A DNA stretch of 64,000 bases from Streptomyces sp. A0958. Its GTDB lineage: Bacteria; Actinomycetota; Actinomycetes; Streptomycetales; Streptomycetaceae. This document shows, piece after piece, positions 29,252 to 38,329 of this stretch. The stretch spans positions 124,001 to 188,000 of the forward strand of contig NZ_SSBK01000007.1 in the NCBI RefSeq assembly GCF_004795035.1. Reading direction: 5' to 3'. Each line of letters starts with the position of its first letter. Within the stretch, counting starts at the first letter, position 1. The notes under the pieces are model-generated. The model had not been told where the DNA came from. It worked only from the letters and a program-made list of their open reading frames with translations, and made no database searches. Both the position numbers and the translations under genes were made by a program.

Positions 29252-30493
29252 ATGCGGAAGATACTCATAGTCGGAGCCGGTCAGTCCGGGCTCCAGCTCG
29301 CCCTTGGACTGCAGTCCAAGGGGTACGAAGTCACCCTCATGTCCAACCGCACGGCCGACGAGATCCGCTCCGGCCGGGTCATGTCGACGCAGTGCATGTT
29401 CCACACCGCGCTCCAGTACGAGCGGGACTACCAGCTGAACTTCTGGGAGTCCCAGGCCCCGCGCATCGAAGGCCTCGGCGTCTCGGTCGCCGCCCCCGAC
29501 TCCTCGCGCGCCGTCGACTGGGTCGGCAGGCTGGACGGCTTCGCCCAGTCCGTGGACCAGCGCGTCAAGATGGCCGGCTGGATGGAGACCTTCGCCCAGC
29601 GCGGCGGCCAGCTCGTCATCCACGGCGCGGCCGTCTCGGACCTGGACTACTTCTCCCGCGCCTACGACCTGGTGCTGGTCGCGGCCGGCAAGGGCGAGCT
29701 GGTCTCGATGTTCGGCCGGGACGCGTCCCGTTCGCCGTACGACGCCCCGCAGCGCGCGCTGTCCGTGGCGTACGTCCACGGCATGGGCCCGCGCCCCGAG
29801 CACCCCGACTTCGACGCGGTGCGCTGCAACCTGGTCCCGGGCGTCGGCGAACTCTTCGTGATGCCGACCCTGACCACCTCGGGCCGCGCCGACATCCTGT
29901 TCTGGGAGGGCGTCCCGGGCGGGCCGCTCGACGCGTTCCAGGGCATCAAGGACCCCTCGGAGCACCTGGCCAAGACGCTGGAGCTGATGGAGCGGTTCAC
30001 CCCCTGGGAGTACGCCCGCGCCACCAAGGTCGAGCTGACCGACTCCAACGGCACCCTCGCCGGCCGCTACGCCCCCACCGTCCGCAAGCCGATCGGCCGG
30101 CTGCCCGGCGGCGGCCTGGTGCTCGGTGTGGCGGACGTGGTCGTCGCCAACGACCCGATCACCGGCCAGGGCTCCAACTCGGCCTCCAAGTGCGCCAACG
30201 CCTACCTGGACTCGATTGTCGAGCACGGCGACCGGGAGTTCGACGAGGCGTGGATGCAGGCCACGTTCGACCGGTACTGGGACACCGCCCAGCACGTCAC
30301 GAAGTGGACGAACGCCATGCTCGGCGCCCCGCCGGAGCACGTCCTGAACCTCATCGGCGCGGGCGGACAGCTCCAGCCGGTCGCGGACCGCTTCGCCAAC
30401 GGCTTCGACGACCCGGCGGACTTCGAGAACTTCTTCTTCGACCCGGACAAGGCGAACGCCTACCTCGCCTCGGTCGCGGGGCCCGCCGCCTGA
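29252..30493 (+). CDS. Styrene/indole monooxygenase-family flavoprotein
   Basis: This 413-aa protein opens with the FAD-binding KILIVGAGQSGLQLALGL and has the second FAD motif around VVVANDPITGQGSNSASKC. The arrangement, with the N-terminal dinucleotide fold directly at residue 3, is that of StyA-type two-component monooxygenases, which epoxidise styrene or indole using reduced FAD from a separate reductase. No reductase gene is next to it. Its position 40 bp after cvnD in the same direction suggests an operon with the conservon, which would tie an oxidation to that signal. The natural substrate is unknown. Confidence 0.85.
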   Translation: MRKILIVGAGQSGLQLALGLQSKGYEVTLMSNRTADEIRSGRVMSTQCMFHTALQYERDYQLNFWESQAPRIEGLGVSVAAPDSSRAVDWVGRLDGFAQSVDQRVKMAGWMETFAQRGGQLVIHGAAVSDLDYFSRAYDLVLVAAGKGELVSMFGRDASRSPYDAPQRALSVAYVHGMGPRPEHPDFDAVRCNLVPGVGELFVMPTLTTSGRADILFWEGVPGGPLDAFQGIKDPSEHLAKTLELMERFTPWEYARATKVELTDSNGTLAGRYAPTVRKPIGRLPGGGLVLGVADVVVANDPITGQGSNSASKCANAYLDSIVEHGDREFDEAWMQATFDRYWDTAQHVTKWTNAMLGAPPEHVLNLIGAGGQLQPVADRFANGFDDPADFENFFFDPDKANAYLASVAGPAA

Positions 30494-30514
30494 GCCGGCC
30501 CCTGCGAACCTCCC

Positions 30515-30539
30515 GCCCCGGCCTTTACGAGGCCGGGGC
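30515..30539. terminator. Bidirectional terminator between convergent genes
   Basis: A perfect 10-bp stem (GCCCCGGCCT and its complement) with loop TTACG lies between the monooxygenase gene and the NlpC/P60 gene. Its loop contains the stop codon of the latter. Confidence 0.8.
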
Positions 30540-31673
30540 CGAGGAGGACCCGTACCCCTCGTCGGACCCGGCGGACGCGCCGTCGGGGAGCTCGGGTGCC
30601 TTGTACGTGGCCAGCGGGGCGCTCTCCGGGTCCGGCCGCACCGCGCCCAGCACCGGGTTGGACGCCACGGGGGAGACCTTCACCCGCGAGCCCGGCCGGG
30701 GCGCCTGCACCACCAGGCCGTTGCCGATGTACAGCGCCACATGGGTCGCCTTCGGGAAGTAGACCACCAGGTCGCCGGGGCGCAGCGCGTTCATCGGCAC
30801 CCCGGGCAGCTGCCGCCACTGCTCCTGCGAGGTGCGCGGAATGGTGCGCCCTGCGCTCGCCCAGGCCTGCGAGGTCAGCCCGGAGCAGTCGAACGAATCC
30901 GGCCCCTCCGCGCCCCACACGTACGGCTTGCCGATCTGCCGGACCGCGTACCGGACGGCCGCACCGCCCTGCGCGGACGGCGGCCGGGTCGAGGACAGCG
31001 CCCCGGAGGCGACCAGGGCGCTCTGCGCCTGGGCGGTGGTCTTCTGTTCGAGGCCGGAGAGTTCGGCGAGCTGGTCCGCGGAGAGCGTGGCGAGCATCGC
31101 CTCCACCTGCTTCAGCCGGGTCCGCACGGTGTCGCGTTCCTTCTTCTGCCGTGCGGCGAGGACCTGCTGCTCGTCCAGGGCCTTGCGGGACTCCTTCGCC
31201 AGCTCGTCGGCCCGCTTCTCGGCCGCGCCGAGCCGCCGCACGGTCGCCGCCCGCCCGGCGGCCAGCCGCTGGATGACCTGCCCCTGGTCCAGGGCGTATT
31301 CGGGGTCGCGCATCAGCAGCAGACGCAGGTACGCGGAGAGGTCGGACCGGCCCTGGTACTGCTCGCGGGCCAGCCGGCCCGCGTCGTCGCGGCTGCGGGA
31401 GAGCGCGCGCCGGGCGGTGGCCAGCGAGGCGTCGAGCTTCTTCGCCCGCGCGGCCCGCTTCTTCAGCTCGGCCGCCGTGCCGTTGTAGGTCTCGGTGGCC
31501 TCTTCCGCCTGCTGGTACAGCCGCTGCAACTCGCTCAGCAGCCCGGCGACGCTGCCGTCCGCCGCCCCGGGCGCGGGACCGGGCGAGGGCGCCGCGACGG
31601 CGGCGGCCGGAGAGGTCACGACGACGGCGGCCAGCGCCGCCGTGCCGAGGGAACGCAGCCAAGTGCCCGACAC
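30525..31673 (-). CDS. Secreted NlpC/P60 peptidoglycan endopeptidase with coiled coil
   Basis: This 382-aa protein has a signal peptide (LGTAALAAVVVTSPAAAVAA), a long Ala/Arg/Glu coiled coil (about residues 40-240) and a C-terminal NlpC/P60 domain. Catalytic Cys is in SFDCSGLTSQAW and His in THVALYIGNG. The layout is that of RipA-like D,L-endopeptidases, which cleave peptide stems during septation or growth. The coiled coil probably autoinhibits or docks to an activator. The GTG at 31673 with GGAGG 7 bp upstream is preferred over the longer frame to 31745. Confidence 0.92.
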   Translation of the reverse strand: MSGTWLRSLGTAALAAVVVTSPAAAVAAPSPGPAPGAADGSVAGLLSELQRLYQQAEEATETYNGTAAELKKRAARAKKLDASLATARRALSRSRDDAGRLAREQYQGRSDLSAYLRLLLMRDPEYALDQGQVIQRLAAGRAATVRRLGAAEKRADELAKESRKALDEQQVLAARQKKERDTVRTRLKQVEAMLATLSADQLAELSGLEQKTTAQAQSALVASGALSSTRPPSAQGGAAVRYAVRQIGKPYVWGAEGPDSFDCSGLTSQAWASAGRTIPRTSQEQWRQLPGVPMNALRPGDLVVYFPKATHVALYIGNGLVVQAPRPGSRVKVSPVASNPVLGAVRPDPESAPLATYKAPELPDGASAGSDEGYGSSSAPAS

Positions 31674-31841
31674 GACATCACCTCCGGAACCGGGGCGAAT
31701 CGTGCGACTACCCCATGAGTGAGCGCAATTCGTCCATACGCTCACCCGGCGCGGGGCGATGCAAGAAGCCGGAGGCGTGGCGGCGGGCCGGCGCCCCCGG
31801 ATTCCCCCGGAAGGCGGCGGCGCGCCTCCCGGGCCGCGCGG

Positions 31842-34553
31842 TCAGACCACCGGGAAGGCGTAGACCGTGCGGCCGCGCCGGACGACCGCCGTCTTGCCGT
31901 AGGCCAGCACCTGGTAGCCGTCGGTGACCGTGGCGCCCTTGGGGTCCTGGTTGCCGATGTCCTGGAACTTCCACAGCCGCCGCCCGTCGGCCGCCGCGAA
32001 TGCGGTGACCTGCCCGGTGCCGGCCGCGAGCACGGTGTCGCCGGAGCCACTGACGGTGATCAGCGGGGCCGTCCTGTCGGGCGTCGCCTCCGTGGAACGC
32101 CGCCAGCGCGGCTCCCCGCTCGTGCGGTCGACGGCGCCCACCTCCTGGTTCACGTTGGTCGTGAGCAGGTCGTCCGCCAGGACCGAGGGCCCGTAGGCCG
32201 AGTCGCGGCCGCCCTTCAGCGTCCACTTCGCCTTGCCGCCGGGCGTCTCGAAGGCGCGGAGACCGGTGCCGTCCGCCGCGTACAGCGCCCCGTCCTCGTC
32301 GCCCGTGGCCGCCGCGTCGGGCCCGACCGTGCCGAACGCCTTGGTCCACTGGAGCTTGCCGGTCTTCCGGTCGTAGCTGCTGAACCGCGACTTCTTCTTG
32401 GCGGCTTTCACCTGGGCGGGGGTGAGGGTCGTCGGGCGCTGCCGTACGACGACGGAGTCCGGGCGGACCGCGATCATCCGGTACGCCGGCGCGACGTCGC
32501 CGCGGCCGTTGGGCACCGGCGTCCGCCACAGCTCCTTGCGCTGCACGACGTCGTACGCGAACAGGTACGACTTGACGACCTGCTTGTCCTTGCCGCGCTT
32601 CTTGCCCTTCTTGGGCTTGGGCGCCTTCACGGTGACCTCGTGCGCGGCGGTGAACCAGATGCTCGCCCCCTCCGCGCCGACGAGCGTGCTCAGCTCGAGT
32701 CCCGGCGCGCCCTGGAAGCCGTCGGTGTACGCCAGCCGGTGGGCGACCTCGCCGTCCTTCGCCGAGATCCACAGGAACTCCGCCGGGCCCGCCACGAAGC
32801 AGTGCTCCTCGTCGACGGGCAGCGCGGCCCGGCCCTTGGCGCCGTCGGCGTTCTCCCAGACCCGGCGCCCGGTGCGCAGGTCGACGGCGCTCGCATGCTG
32901 CTCGTCGGTCAGCACCAGCAGCCGGTCGTTCCAGAGCGCGGCGGTCAGGGGGGCGGGCTCGGCCTCCGGGTGGGTGTAGATCCAGCGCGGCTGCGGCGCG
33001 GCCCCGGCCAGGGTGGGCCCGCCGGAGCTGGGCGCGGGCTTGGGGTCGTCGGCGGCCTTCGCGTCGTCGCCGGACCCGAGCGCGTACACCGCCCCGCCCC
33101 CGATCAGCAGTCCGGCCACGCCCGCGGCACCCCCGAACAGCAGGGCCCGCCGGTTGGGACCGGCCGGCCGGGGCCCGGCGGGCGGGGCGGCGTTCGGAGC
33201 GGGTGCCGGAGGCAGGGGTGCGGGGAGCGGCTGCGGGGGCTGCGCCGGCTGGGCGTAGGGCTGCTGCTCGTACGTCCCCGTGTTCGGCCAGGGGGCGGAG
33301 GCCTGCTGACCGATGGTCCGGAGCTGCGTGGTGCGGGTGTCGGGGGCCGGTACGGGGTTGCCGGGGACGGCTCCGGCGACGGGCGGCTGCTGCCAGGCGG
33401 GCGCGGGCGGCGCCGGGTTGTGCGGTACGGCGTCCTGTATGCCGGCCCCGGGGGGTGCGGCGGCCACGGCGTCCCAGACGTCCCCGTACGACTTCGGGGC
33501 GTCCGCGCCCTGGGCGCCCGAGGGGTTCTCGTCGGACACCGGATCGTGATCGGACACGGGGTTCTCCACAGACGCCTTCTCGTCGGACACGGATTCATTC
33601 ACGGGCTCCGTCGCCGGCGCGGGCACGGGTTCGTCCGGCTCGGGCTCCGCCGCCAGCCGGCGGGCCGTGGCGCCCTGCGCGGCCACGGCCGCCGACAGCC
33701 GGTCCGGCAGCCAGCCGCCCGCCGCGAGGCCGGCCGCGCCCTCCAGCGCCAGTTCGGCGGCCACCTCCCCCGCGCCGGGGCGGTCGGCCGGGTCCTTGGC
33801 CAGACACCGGGCGACCAGGTCGCGCAACGCGTCCGGGACGCCCCCCAGTTCGGGGTCCGCCCGGGCGATGCGCTCGGCGGCCCCGGCCGGAGGGCCGTCC
33901 GCCAGCGGGGTGCTCCCGGTCGCCGCGTAGGCGAGCAGCAGACCAAGCACGAAGAGGTCGGACGCCGGGCCCGCCGCCTCGCCCGCGAGCTGTTCGGGGG
34001 TCAGATAGCCGAGCCGCACGGAGAGACCGCCGCCCGGGCCCGCTTCCGCCTCGGCCGCCGCGCCCAGCGGTCCGAACGCGGCGAGCCGGGGGCCGTCCTC
34101 GGCGAGCAGCACGGTCCTGGGGGAGAGGCCCTGGAGCACGGCCCCGGTGGCGTGCACGCGGGAGAGCGTCTCGGCGATGGCGGCGCCCAGTATCCGCACG
34201 GCACGCTCGGGTAGCGGCCCCACGGTCTCGATCGCCTCGGCCAGGGGCAGCGCGGGCACGTACGCCGACGCGGTCCACGGCCGGTCGTCCTCGCCCGAGC
34301 CGTCCGCGGGGGTGTCGAGCACCTCCGCGACCCAGCCGCCCGCCAGCCGGCCCGCGATGCGCGCCTCCGCGTCGAAGCGGTGCCGGAAGGCGGGCAGCGC
34401 GGCGAGCGCGGGCCGGGCCGCGGTGACGACGACGAGGTCCTGCGCGGCCGTACCGCGTGCGAGGTACTGCACCGACGCGGCCGTCTCACGCAAGCGCCCC
34501 AGCACGGTGTACGGCCCGAAGCGCCCTGGATCGTCCTGACGCAGCGCCTCCAT
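31842..34553 (-). CDS. Membrane pseudokinase with PQQ-type beta-propeller
   Basis: This 903-aa protein joins an N-terminal Ser/Thr-kinase-like domain (residues about 10-280), a Pro/Ala/Gln-rich linker, one TM helix (LLFGGAAGVAGLLIGGGAVYAL) and an extracytoplasmic PQQ-type propeller (repeats such as WKFQDIGNQDP and DGYQVLAYGKTAV). The kinase residues are lost: the VAIK lysine position reads VVVTA (41-45), HRD reads LQG (140-142) and DFG reads AFG (159-161). It is therefore probably a signalling scaffold, not a kinase. The propeller may bind a ligand at the cell surface. Its start is 53 bp after the stop of the next upstream gene, in the same direction. Confidence 0.88.
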   Translation of the reverse strand: MEALRQDDPGRFGPYTVLGRLRETAASVQYLARGTAAQDLVVVTAARPALAALPAFRHRFDAEARIAGRLAGGWVAEVLDTPADGSGEDDRPWTASAYVPALPLAEAIETVGPLPERAVRILGAAIAETLSRVHATGAVLQGLSPRTVLLAEDGPRLAAFGPLGAAAEAEAGPGGGLSVRLGYLTPEQLAGEAAGPASDLFVLGLLLAYAATGSTPLADGPPAGAAERIARADPELGGVPDALRDLVARCLAKDPADRPGAGEVAAELALEGAAGLAAGGWLPDRLSAAVAAQGATARRLAAEPEPDEPVPAPATEPVNESVSDEKASVENPVSDHDPVSDENPSGAQGADAPKSYGDVWDAVAAAPPGAGIQDAVPHNPAPPAPAWQQPPVAGAVPGNPVPAPDTRTTQLRTIGQQASAPWPNTGTYEQQPYAQPAQPPQPLPAPLPPAPAPNAAPPAGPRPAGPNRRALLFGGAAGVAGLLIGGGAVYALGSGDDAKAADDPKPAPSSGGPTLAGAAPQPRWIYTHPEAEPAPLTAALWNDRLLVLTDEQHASAVDLRTGRRVWENADGAKGRAALPVDEEHCFVAGPAEFLWISAKDGEVAHRLAYTDGFQGAPGLELSTLVGAEGASIWFTAAHEVTVKAPKPKKGKKRGKDKQVVKSYLFAYDVVQRKELWRTPVPNGRGDVAPAYRMIAVRPDSVVVRQRPTTLTPAQVKAAKKKSRFSSYDRKTGKLQWTKAFGTVGPDAAATGDEDGALYAADGTGLRAFETPGGKAKWTLKGGRDSAYGPSVLADDLLTTNVNQEVGAVDRTSGEPRWRRSTEATPDRTAPLITVSGSGDTVLAAGTGQVTAFAAADGRRLWKFQDIGNQDPKGATVTDGYQVLAYGKTAVVRRGRTVYAFPVV

Positions 34554-34606
34554 GGCGCACCCCCCTTGTGACCGTCCCTGGCCGTCCCTGGACCAGACGG
34601 CCGATC

Positions 34607-34930
34607 CTAGGGCCTTTCGTTTGGATCATGCCGGGGCGGTTCCTGGCGCCCCTTGCCGCCATCGCCCCCCGGTTCGGACCAGGGCCAGCGGGGGCGGTGG
34701 GGCGCGCGGCCCTCGGGGACGTACTCGTACACCCAGCCCCGTTGGATGCCCAGCCGCTTCGTGTGTCCGGCCGGGGCCCTGCGGTACGCGTACACGGTGG
34801 CCGGTCCGCCGTCGGCGTCCGGGACGGGGACCTCGTACCACTTGGGCGGGTGGCCGGTCGCGCCGGTGAGGACGGGCAGGACCCGGCCGTCCAGCGGGCC
34901 GCCGACGAAGGCGGTGTTCTCGCTTCTCAC
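34607..34930 (-). CDS. Conserved hypothetical protein
   Basis: This 107-aa protein begins [20 protein letters not shown] and ends in a basic Pro/Gly/Asp tail. No domain with known function was recognised; the [11 protein letters not shown] and YEVPVPD blocks resemble small actinobacterial proteins of unknown role. The GTG at 34930 follows the TetR gene by 17 bp, so it is probably its operon partner. A much longer open frame upstream is the antisense-like shadow of the TetR gene. Confidence 0.65.
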   Translation of the reverse strand: MRSENTAFVGGPLDGRVLPVLTGATGHPPKWYEVPVPDADGGPATVYAYRRAPAGHTKRLGIQRGWVYEYVPEGRAPHRPRWPWSEPGGDGGKGRQEPPRHDPNERP

Positions 34931-34947
34931 CGCGCCAGTCTGACCGA

Positions 34948-35700
34948 TCAGTCCGGCGGCAGCAGATGCGCGGCCGCGCCGACCAGCGGGGCGAGCCGGT
35001 CCGCCAGCCGGCCGGCCGGTCCCGCGGCGGTCTCCAGGGGCAGCAGCGCGGCCACGGCGGAGGCGGTCTGCGGGTCGGAGGCCGAGGTGATGGCGAGGAG
35101 GCCGATGAACTGGTCGACCAGCCAGTCCCGCAGTTCGGACGCGTCCGGCCGCTTGTCCTCGTCCAGCCAGATCAGCGAGGCGGCCTCGACCGCGGCGATC
35201 CAGGTGCGCACCATCATGCTCAGCCGGGGCGCGGGCCCGCTGTGCGCGTCGTGGCCCAGGTGCAGCAGGATCTGTTCGGCCGCGGCCCGCCGTACCTCGT
35301 CCACGATCGTGCTCGTCCGGGACGTCTCGGCGACGCTGCCGCCCCGCAGCAGGGCGCTGAACCCGGCGTCGTGCTCGTCCACGAACGCCAGATAGCGGTC
35401 GAGGACGCGCGTCACCCGCTCGGTCGGCGGGCCCTCGGCCGGTTCGGCGAAGCACAGCTTCAGCTGCTCCGCCGCCGACCTGAGCGCCGCCTCGTACAAC
35501 TGCTGCCGTCCGCCGGGGAAGTAGCGGTAGACCAGCGGGCGCGACACCCCGGCCACCGTCGCGACCTCGTCGAGCGAGACCTCGTCGGGGGCCCGGTGGG
35601 CGAAGAGGGTGAGCGCCGCACCGAGCAGCTGGGCGCGCCGTTCCTCGACGCTGAGCCTTCGGTACGCGCGTCCGGGCGGCGCGGCTGCGGCAGGGGTCAT
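34948..35700 (-). CDS. TetR-family transcriptional regulator
   Basis: This 250-aa regulator has the TetR helix-turn-helix ([37 protein letters not shown]) and a C-terminal all-helical ligand domain longer than average. The ATG at 35700 lies 26 bp after the AurF-like gene, in the same direction. It may control that operon and the divergent ferritin-like gene; this is inferred from position only. Confidence 0.92.
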   Translation of the reverse strand: MTPAAAAPPGRAYRRLSVEERRAQLLGAALTLFAHRAPDEVSLDEVATVAGVSRPLVYRYFPGGRQQLYEAALRSAAEQLKLCFAEPAEGPPTERVTRVLDRYLAFVDEHDAGFSALLRGGSVAETSRTSTIVDEVRRAAAEQILLHLGHDAHSGPAPRLSMMVRTWIAAVEAASLIWLDEDKRPDASELRDWLVDQFIGLLAITSASDPQTASAVAALLPLETAAGPAGRLADRLAPLVGAAAHLLPPD

Positions 35701-35726
35701 ACCGGCCAGCGTAAGGGCTGTGGCCC

Positions 35727-36662
35727 TCAGGCCAGCAGGCCCGAGCTCTTCCACAGCCTGCGCCCCACGCCGTTGAGGACCCCGATGTCCTCGAAGAAGT
35801 CCGTCAGCCGCTTGGCGCCCGTCTGCATGACCTCGGCCCGGTGGCCGCTGGCCCGTACCTGGGCGACGGCCTCGTGGCGGTCGAGGCCGACGTTCTCGTA
35901 CACCTGCGGGTTGACGAAGCAGACGGAGAAGACGCGGGCCGCCTCCCCGCAGCTCAGCCGGGCCAGTTCGCGTTCCCAGCGTGGGGCGGTCACCATCTGG
36001 CGGCGCAGCTCCTCGCGGGCGTAGCGCACGTGCCGCGCCTCCTCGATCACGTGGATGCGGGTCACCCCGCGCACCAGCGGCTGGACGCGCTCGTCGGGGA
36101 AGGTGAGCCGTTGCATCCAGTCGAGGATCTCCTCGCCGAGGAGCGTGCCGGCGAAGGAACCGGGCGTCGTGGAGACGCTCTTCAGGATGCGGGCCATGTT
36201 GTGGTATCTGCGCGGCACGGAGTAGGTGGGTCCGTTGCCCCAGGTGATCATCCGGCCGAACATCATCGAGTGCCGGCACTCGTCGGCTATCTCGGTGAGC
36301 GCGTAGCGGACGTGGCTGCTGGTCGCCGGCTTGTCGTAGATGTGCCGCACCAGCAGCTGCATGAGGATGATCTCGAACCAGATGCCGAGCGAGGCCAGCG
36401 AGGCCGCCTCGTGCCGGGCCAGTTCGAGCCGCTGGTCGTGCGACATGCGCTTCCACAGCGGGGTGTCGTAGAGGGAGACCAGCTCGGGCGGCCAGAACCA
36501 CTTGCCGTCCTCGGGCAGCGTGTCCCAGTCGAGTTCCTTGTCCGGGTCGAAGGAGTGCTTGGCCGAGGCCTCCAGCAGCCGCTCCGCGATCTGTTCGCGG
36601 CCGCGCAGCGGGCCGAGTGCGTCGCGGAGGGTCTGCAGGTCGCTTTCGGTCACGGTCGTCAT
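35727..36662 (-). CDS. AurF-like diiron oxygenase
   Basis: This 311-aa protein has a four-helix diiron pattern with ExxH-type motifs in [15 protein letters not shown] and [14 protein letters not shown] and an earlier carboxylate helix ([16 protein letters not shown]). It fits the AurF/p-aminobenzoate N-oxygenase family, whose characterised members oxidise aryl amines to nitro groups. Physiological substrate unknown. The start ATG at 36662 is chosen; an in-frame ATG 21 bp further out is possible. It is divergent from another diiron-type gene. Confidence 0.85.
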   Translation of the reverse strand: MTTVTESDLQTLRDALGPLRGREQIAERLLEASAKHSFDPDKELDWDTLPEDGKWFWPPELVSLYDTPLWKRMSHDQRLELARHEAASLASLGIWFEIILMQLLVRHIYDKPATSSHVRYALTEIADECRHSMMFGRMITWGNGPTYSVPRRYHNMARILKSVSTTPGSFAGTLLGEEILDWMQRLTFPDERVQPLVRGVTRIHVIEEARHVRYAREELRRQMVTAPRWERELARLSCGEAARVFSVCFVNPQVYENVGLDRHEAVAQVRASGHRAEVMQTGAKRLTDFFEDIGVLNGVGRRLWKSSGLLA

Positions 36663-36839
36663 GGCTGGAGGCACCTCACACATGGGTTACCGGCGGTCAC
36701 CCACTATGAGACTGCGTGTCAGCAAGGCCGTCAATCCCTTGCGCACGACTTGTTGACCGGGCGTCTACCAACGTGTGAACCTGCCAACTGAGCCGGTAAC
36801 GCGCTGTGTTACGACGTACGCGAGGCGAAGGAGCCGTCC

Positions 36840-37958
36840 GTGTCGACCCACGACCTCTACACCACCGCCCCCGATCAGCCGCTGTGGGAGGTGCCCGCCT
36901 CGGGTGCCGCGCGCTTCAGCTGGGACTACGACGACGGCCGCGAGCGCCTTCTCGCCCTGTACCAGAAGGGCAAGGACAAGCAGTGGGACGGCAACAAGCG
37001 CATCGACTGGAGCCTGGAGGTCGACCCGGACGACCCGCTCGGCACCCCCGACGAGGCGCTGACGCTGTACGGCACCCCGCACTGGGCGAAGATGACCGAG
37101 AAGGACCGGGGCGAGCTGCGCAGGCACTACACCGCCTGGCAGTTCAGCCAGTTCCTGCACGGCGAGCAGGGCGCGATGATCTGCGCGGCCCGGATCACGG
37201 AGTCCGTCCCCGACCTGGACGCCAAGTTCTACTCCGCGACCCAGGCCATGGACGAGGCCAGGCACGCGGAGATTTACAGCCGGTTCCTGCACGAGAAGGT
37301 CGGAATGCTCTACCCGGTCAACGACAACCTCCAGGGGCTGCTCGGCGACACCCTGCGCGACTCGCGCTGGGACATGCCCTACCTCGGCATGCAGGTCCTC
37401 ATCGAGGGCCTGGCCCTCGCCGCGTTCGGCATGATCCGCGACACCACGACCCGGCCGCTGCCCAAGCAGATCCTCGCGTACGTCATGCAGGACGAGGCCC
37501 GCCACGTCGCCTTCGGGCGGATGGCGCTGCGCGACTACTACAAGCAGCTCAGCGACGCGGAACTGCGCGAGCGCGAGGAGTTCGTCATCGAGGGCTGCTA
37601 CCTGATGCGCGACCGGCTCAGCGGGGTCGAGGTCCTGGAGAACTTCGGCATCGGCAAGCAGGAGGCGAAGGACCTCTCCGAGCACTCCGAATTCCTCCAG
37701 CTCTTCCGCAAGCTGCTTTTCAGCCGCATCGTCCCGTGCGTCAAGGACATCGGCCTGTGGGGCGAACGGCTGCAGAAGGCCTACGTCGACATGGGCGTCC
37801 TCGAACTCGGCGACTCCAACCTGGACCTGCTCATGGCCCAGGACGAGGAGATAGCCGAACAGCTGGACAGGGACCGCTTCGAGGCGGAGGAGCAGGCCCG
37901 GGTGGCGGAGGTGGCCGAGGCGATCAGCCAGGGCGGGGCGGGTGCGGCAGGAGTCTGA
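36840..37958 (+). CDS. Ferritin-like diiron protein
   Basis: This 372-aa protein has two diiron half-sites with EARH motifs (AMDEARHAEIYSRF and QDEARHVAFGRM) and a further Glu in SQFLHGEQGAM, typical of ferritin-like or R2-like oxygenases. The GTG at 36840 has AAGGAG 7 bp upstream. It is divergent from the AurF-like gene across 177 bp, so the two non-identical diiron proteins probably act together or share control. The stop overlaps a possible CTG start of the next small gene. Substrate unknown. Confidence 0.87.
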   Translation: MSTHDLYTTAPDQPLWEVPASGAARFSWDYDDGRERLLALYQKGKDKQWDGNKRIDWSLEVDPDDPLGTPDEALTLYGTPHWAKMTEKDRGELRRHYTAWQFSQFLHGEQGAMICAARITESVPDLDAKFYSATQAMDEARHAEIYSRFLHEKVGMLYPVNDNLQGLLGDTLRDSRWDMPYLGMQVLIEGLALAAFGMIRDTTTRPLPKQILAYVMQDEARHVAFGRMALRDYYKQLSDAELREREEFVIEGCYLMRDRLSGVEVLENFGIGKQEAKDLSEHSEFLQLFRKLLFSRIVPCVKDIGLWGERLQKAYVDMGVLELGDSNLDLLMAQDEEIAEQLDRDRFEAEEQARVAEVAEAISQGGAGAAGV

Positions 37959-38266
37959 GCGGCACCTCGCACGCCTGGCCGCCCACGGCCGCGCCTCCGC
38001 CCGGCTCTCACCTCGCCTACGACCGGCACTACGTCGCCGGCCACCTGGTGCGCCACCACCTCTTCGACCGGGTGCGCGACGCCGCCTTCCTGCGCGACTG
38101 GATCGCGGGCGACCGTCCCGGTGGCGTACCGCCCGAGGTGGCCGCCCTCGTCGACCGGCACGCGGCGCCCGCCGTCGTCCTGGACGCCTTCCACCGCCGC
38201 CTGCTGACGGTGAGCAGGCGCACGCCGTACCCGTCCGCCGCCATCGACCGCGCGGCGGGACGCTGA
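37955..38266 (+). CDS. Small conserved-looking protein, start codon atypical
   Basis: A frame of about 103 codons has very strong third-position G/C and a plausible protein (HLAYDRHYVAGHLVRHHLF; FLRDWIAGDRPGGVPPEVAA), but no ATG, GTG or TTG at its N-terminus. A CTG at 37955 overlaps the ferritin-like stop (CTGA), mimicking the ATGA/GTGA couplings elsewhere here. A GTG at 38051 would give a 71-residue version. His-rich start and operon position suggest a partner of the ferritin-like protein. Function not recognised. Confidence 0.55.
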   Translation: MSGTSHAWPPTAAPPPGSHLAYDRHYVAGHLVRHHLFDRVRDAAFLRDWIAGDRPGGVPPEVAALVDRHAAPAVVLDAFHRRLLTVSRRTPYPSAAIDRAAGR

Positions 38267-38329
38267 CGGCCTCCACGCGCGCCCGGACCCTCGAAATCGT
38301 GTTCGTGTGCATGCCGTAGCTTGGGCGCC

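Noticed and set aside
31719..34214. Plus-strand frame of 831 codons
   Set aside because: Shadow of the pseudokinase/propeller gene.
34948..36501. Longer version of the TetR gene
   Set aside because: The extra N-terminal part lies antisense-like within the AurF-like gene; TetR proteins start near 35700.
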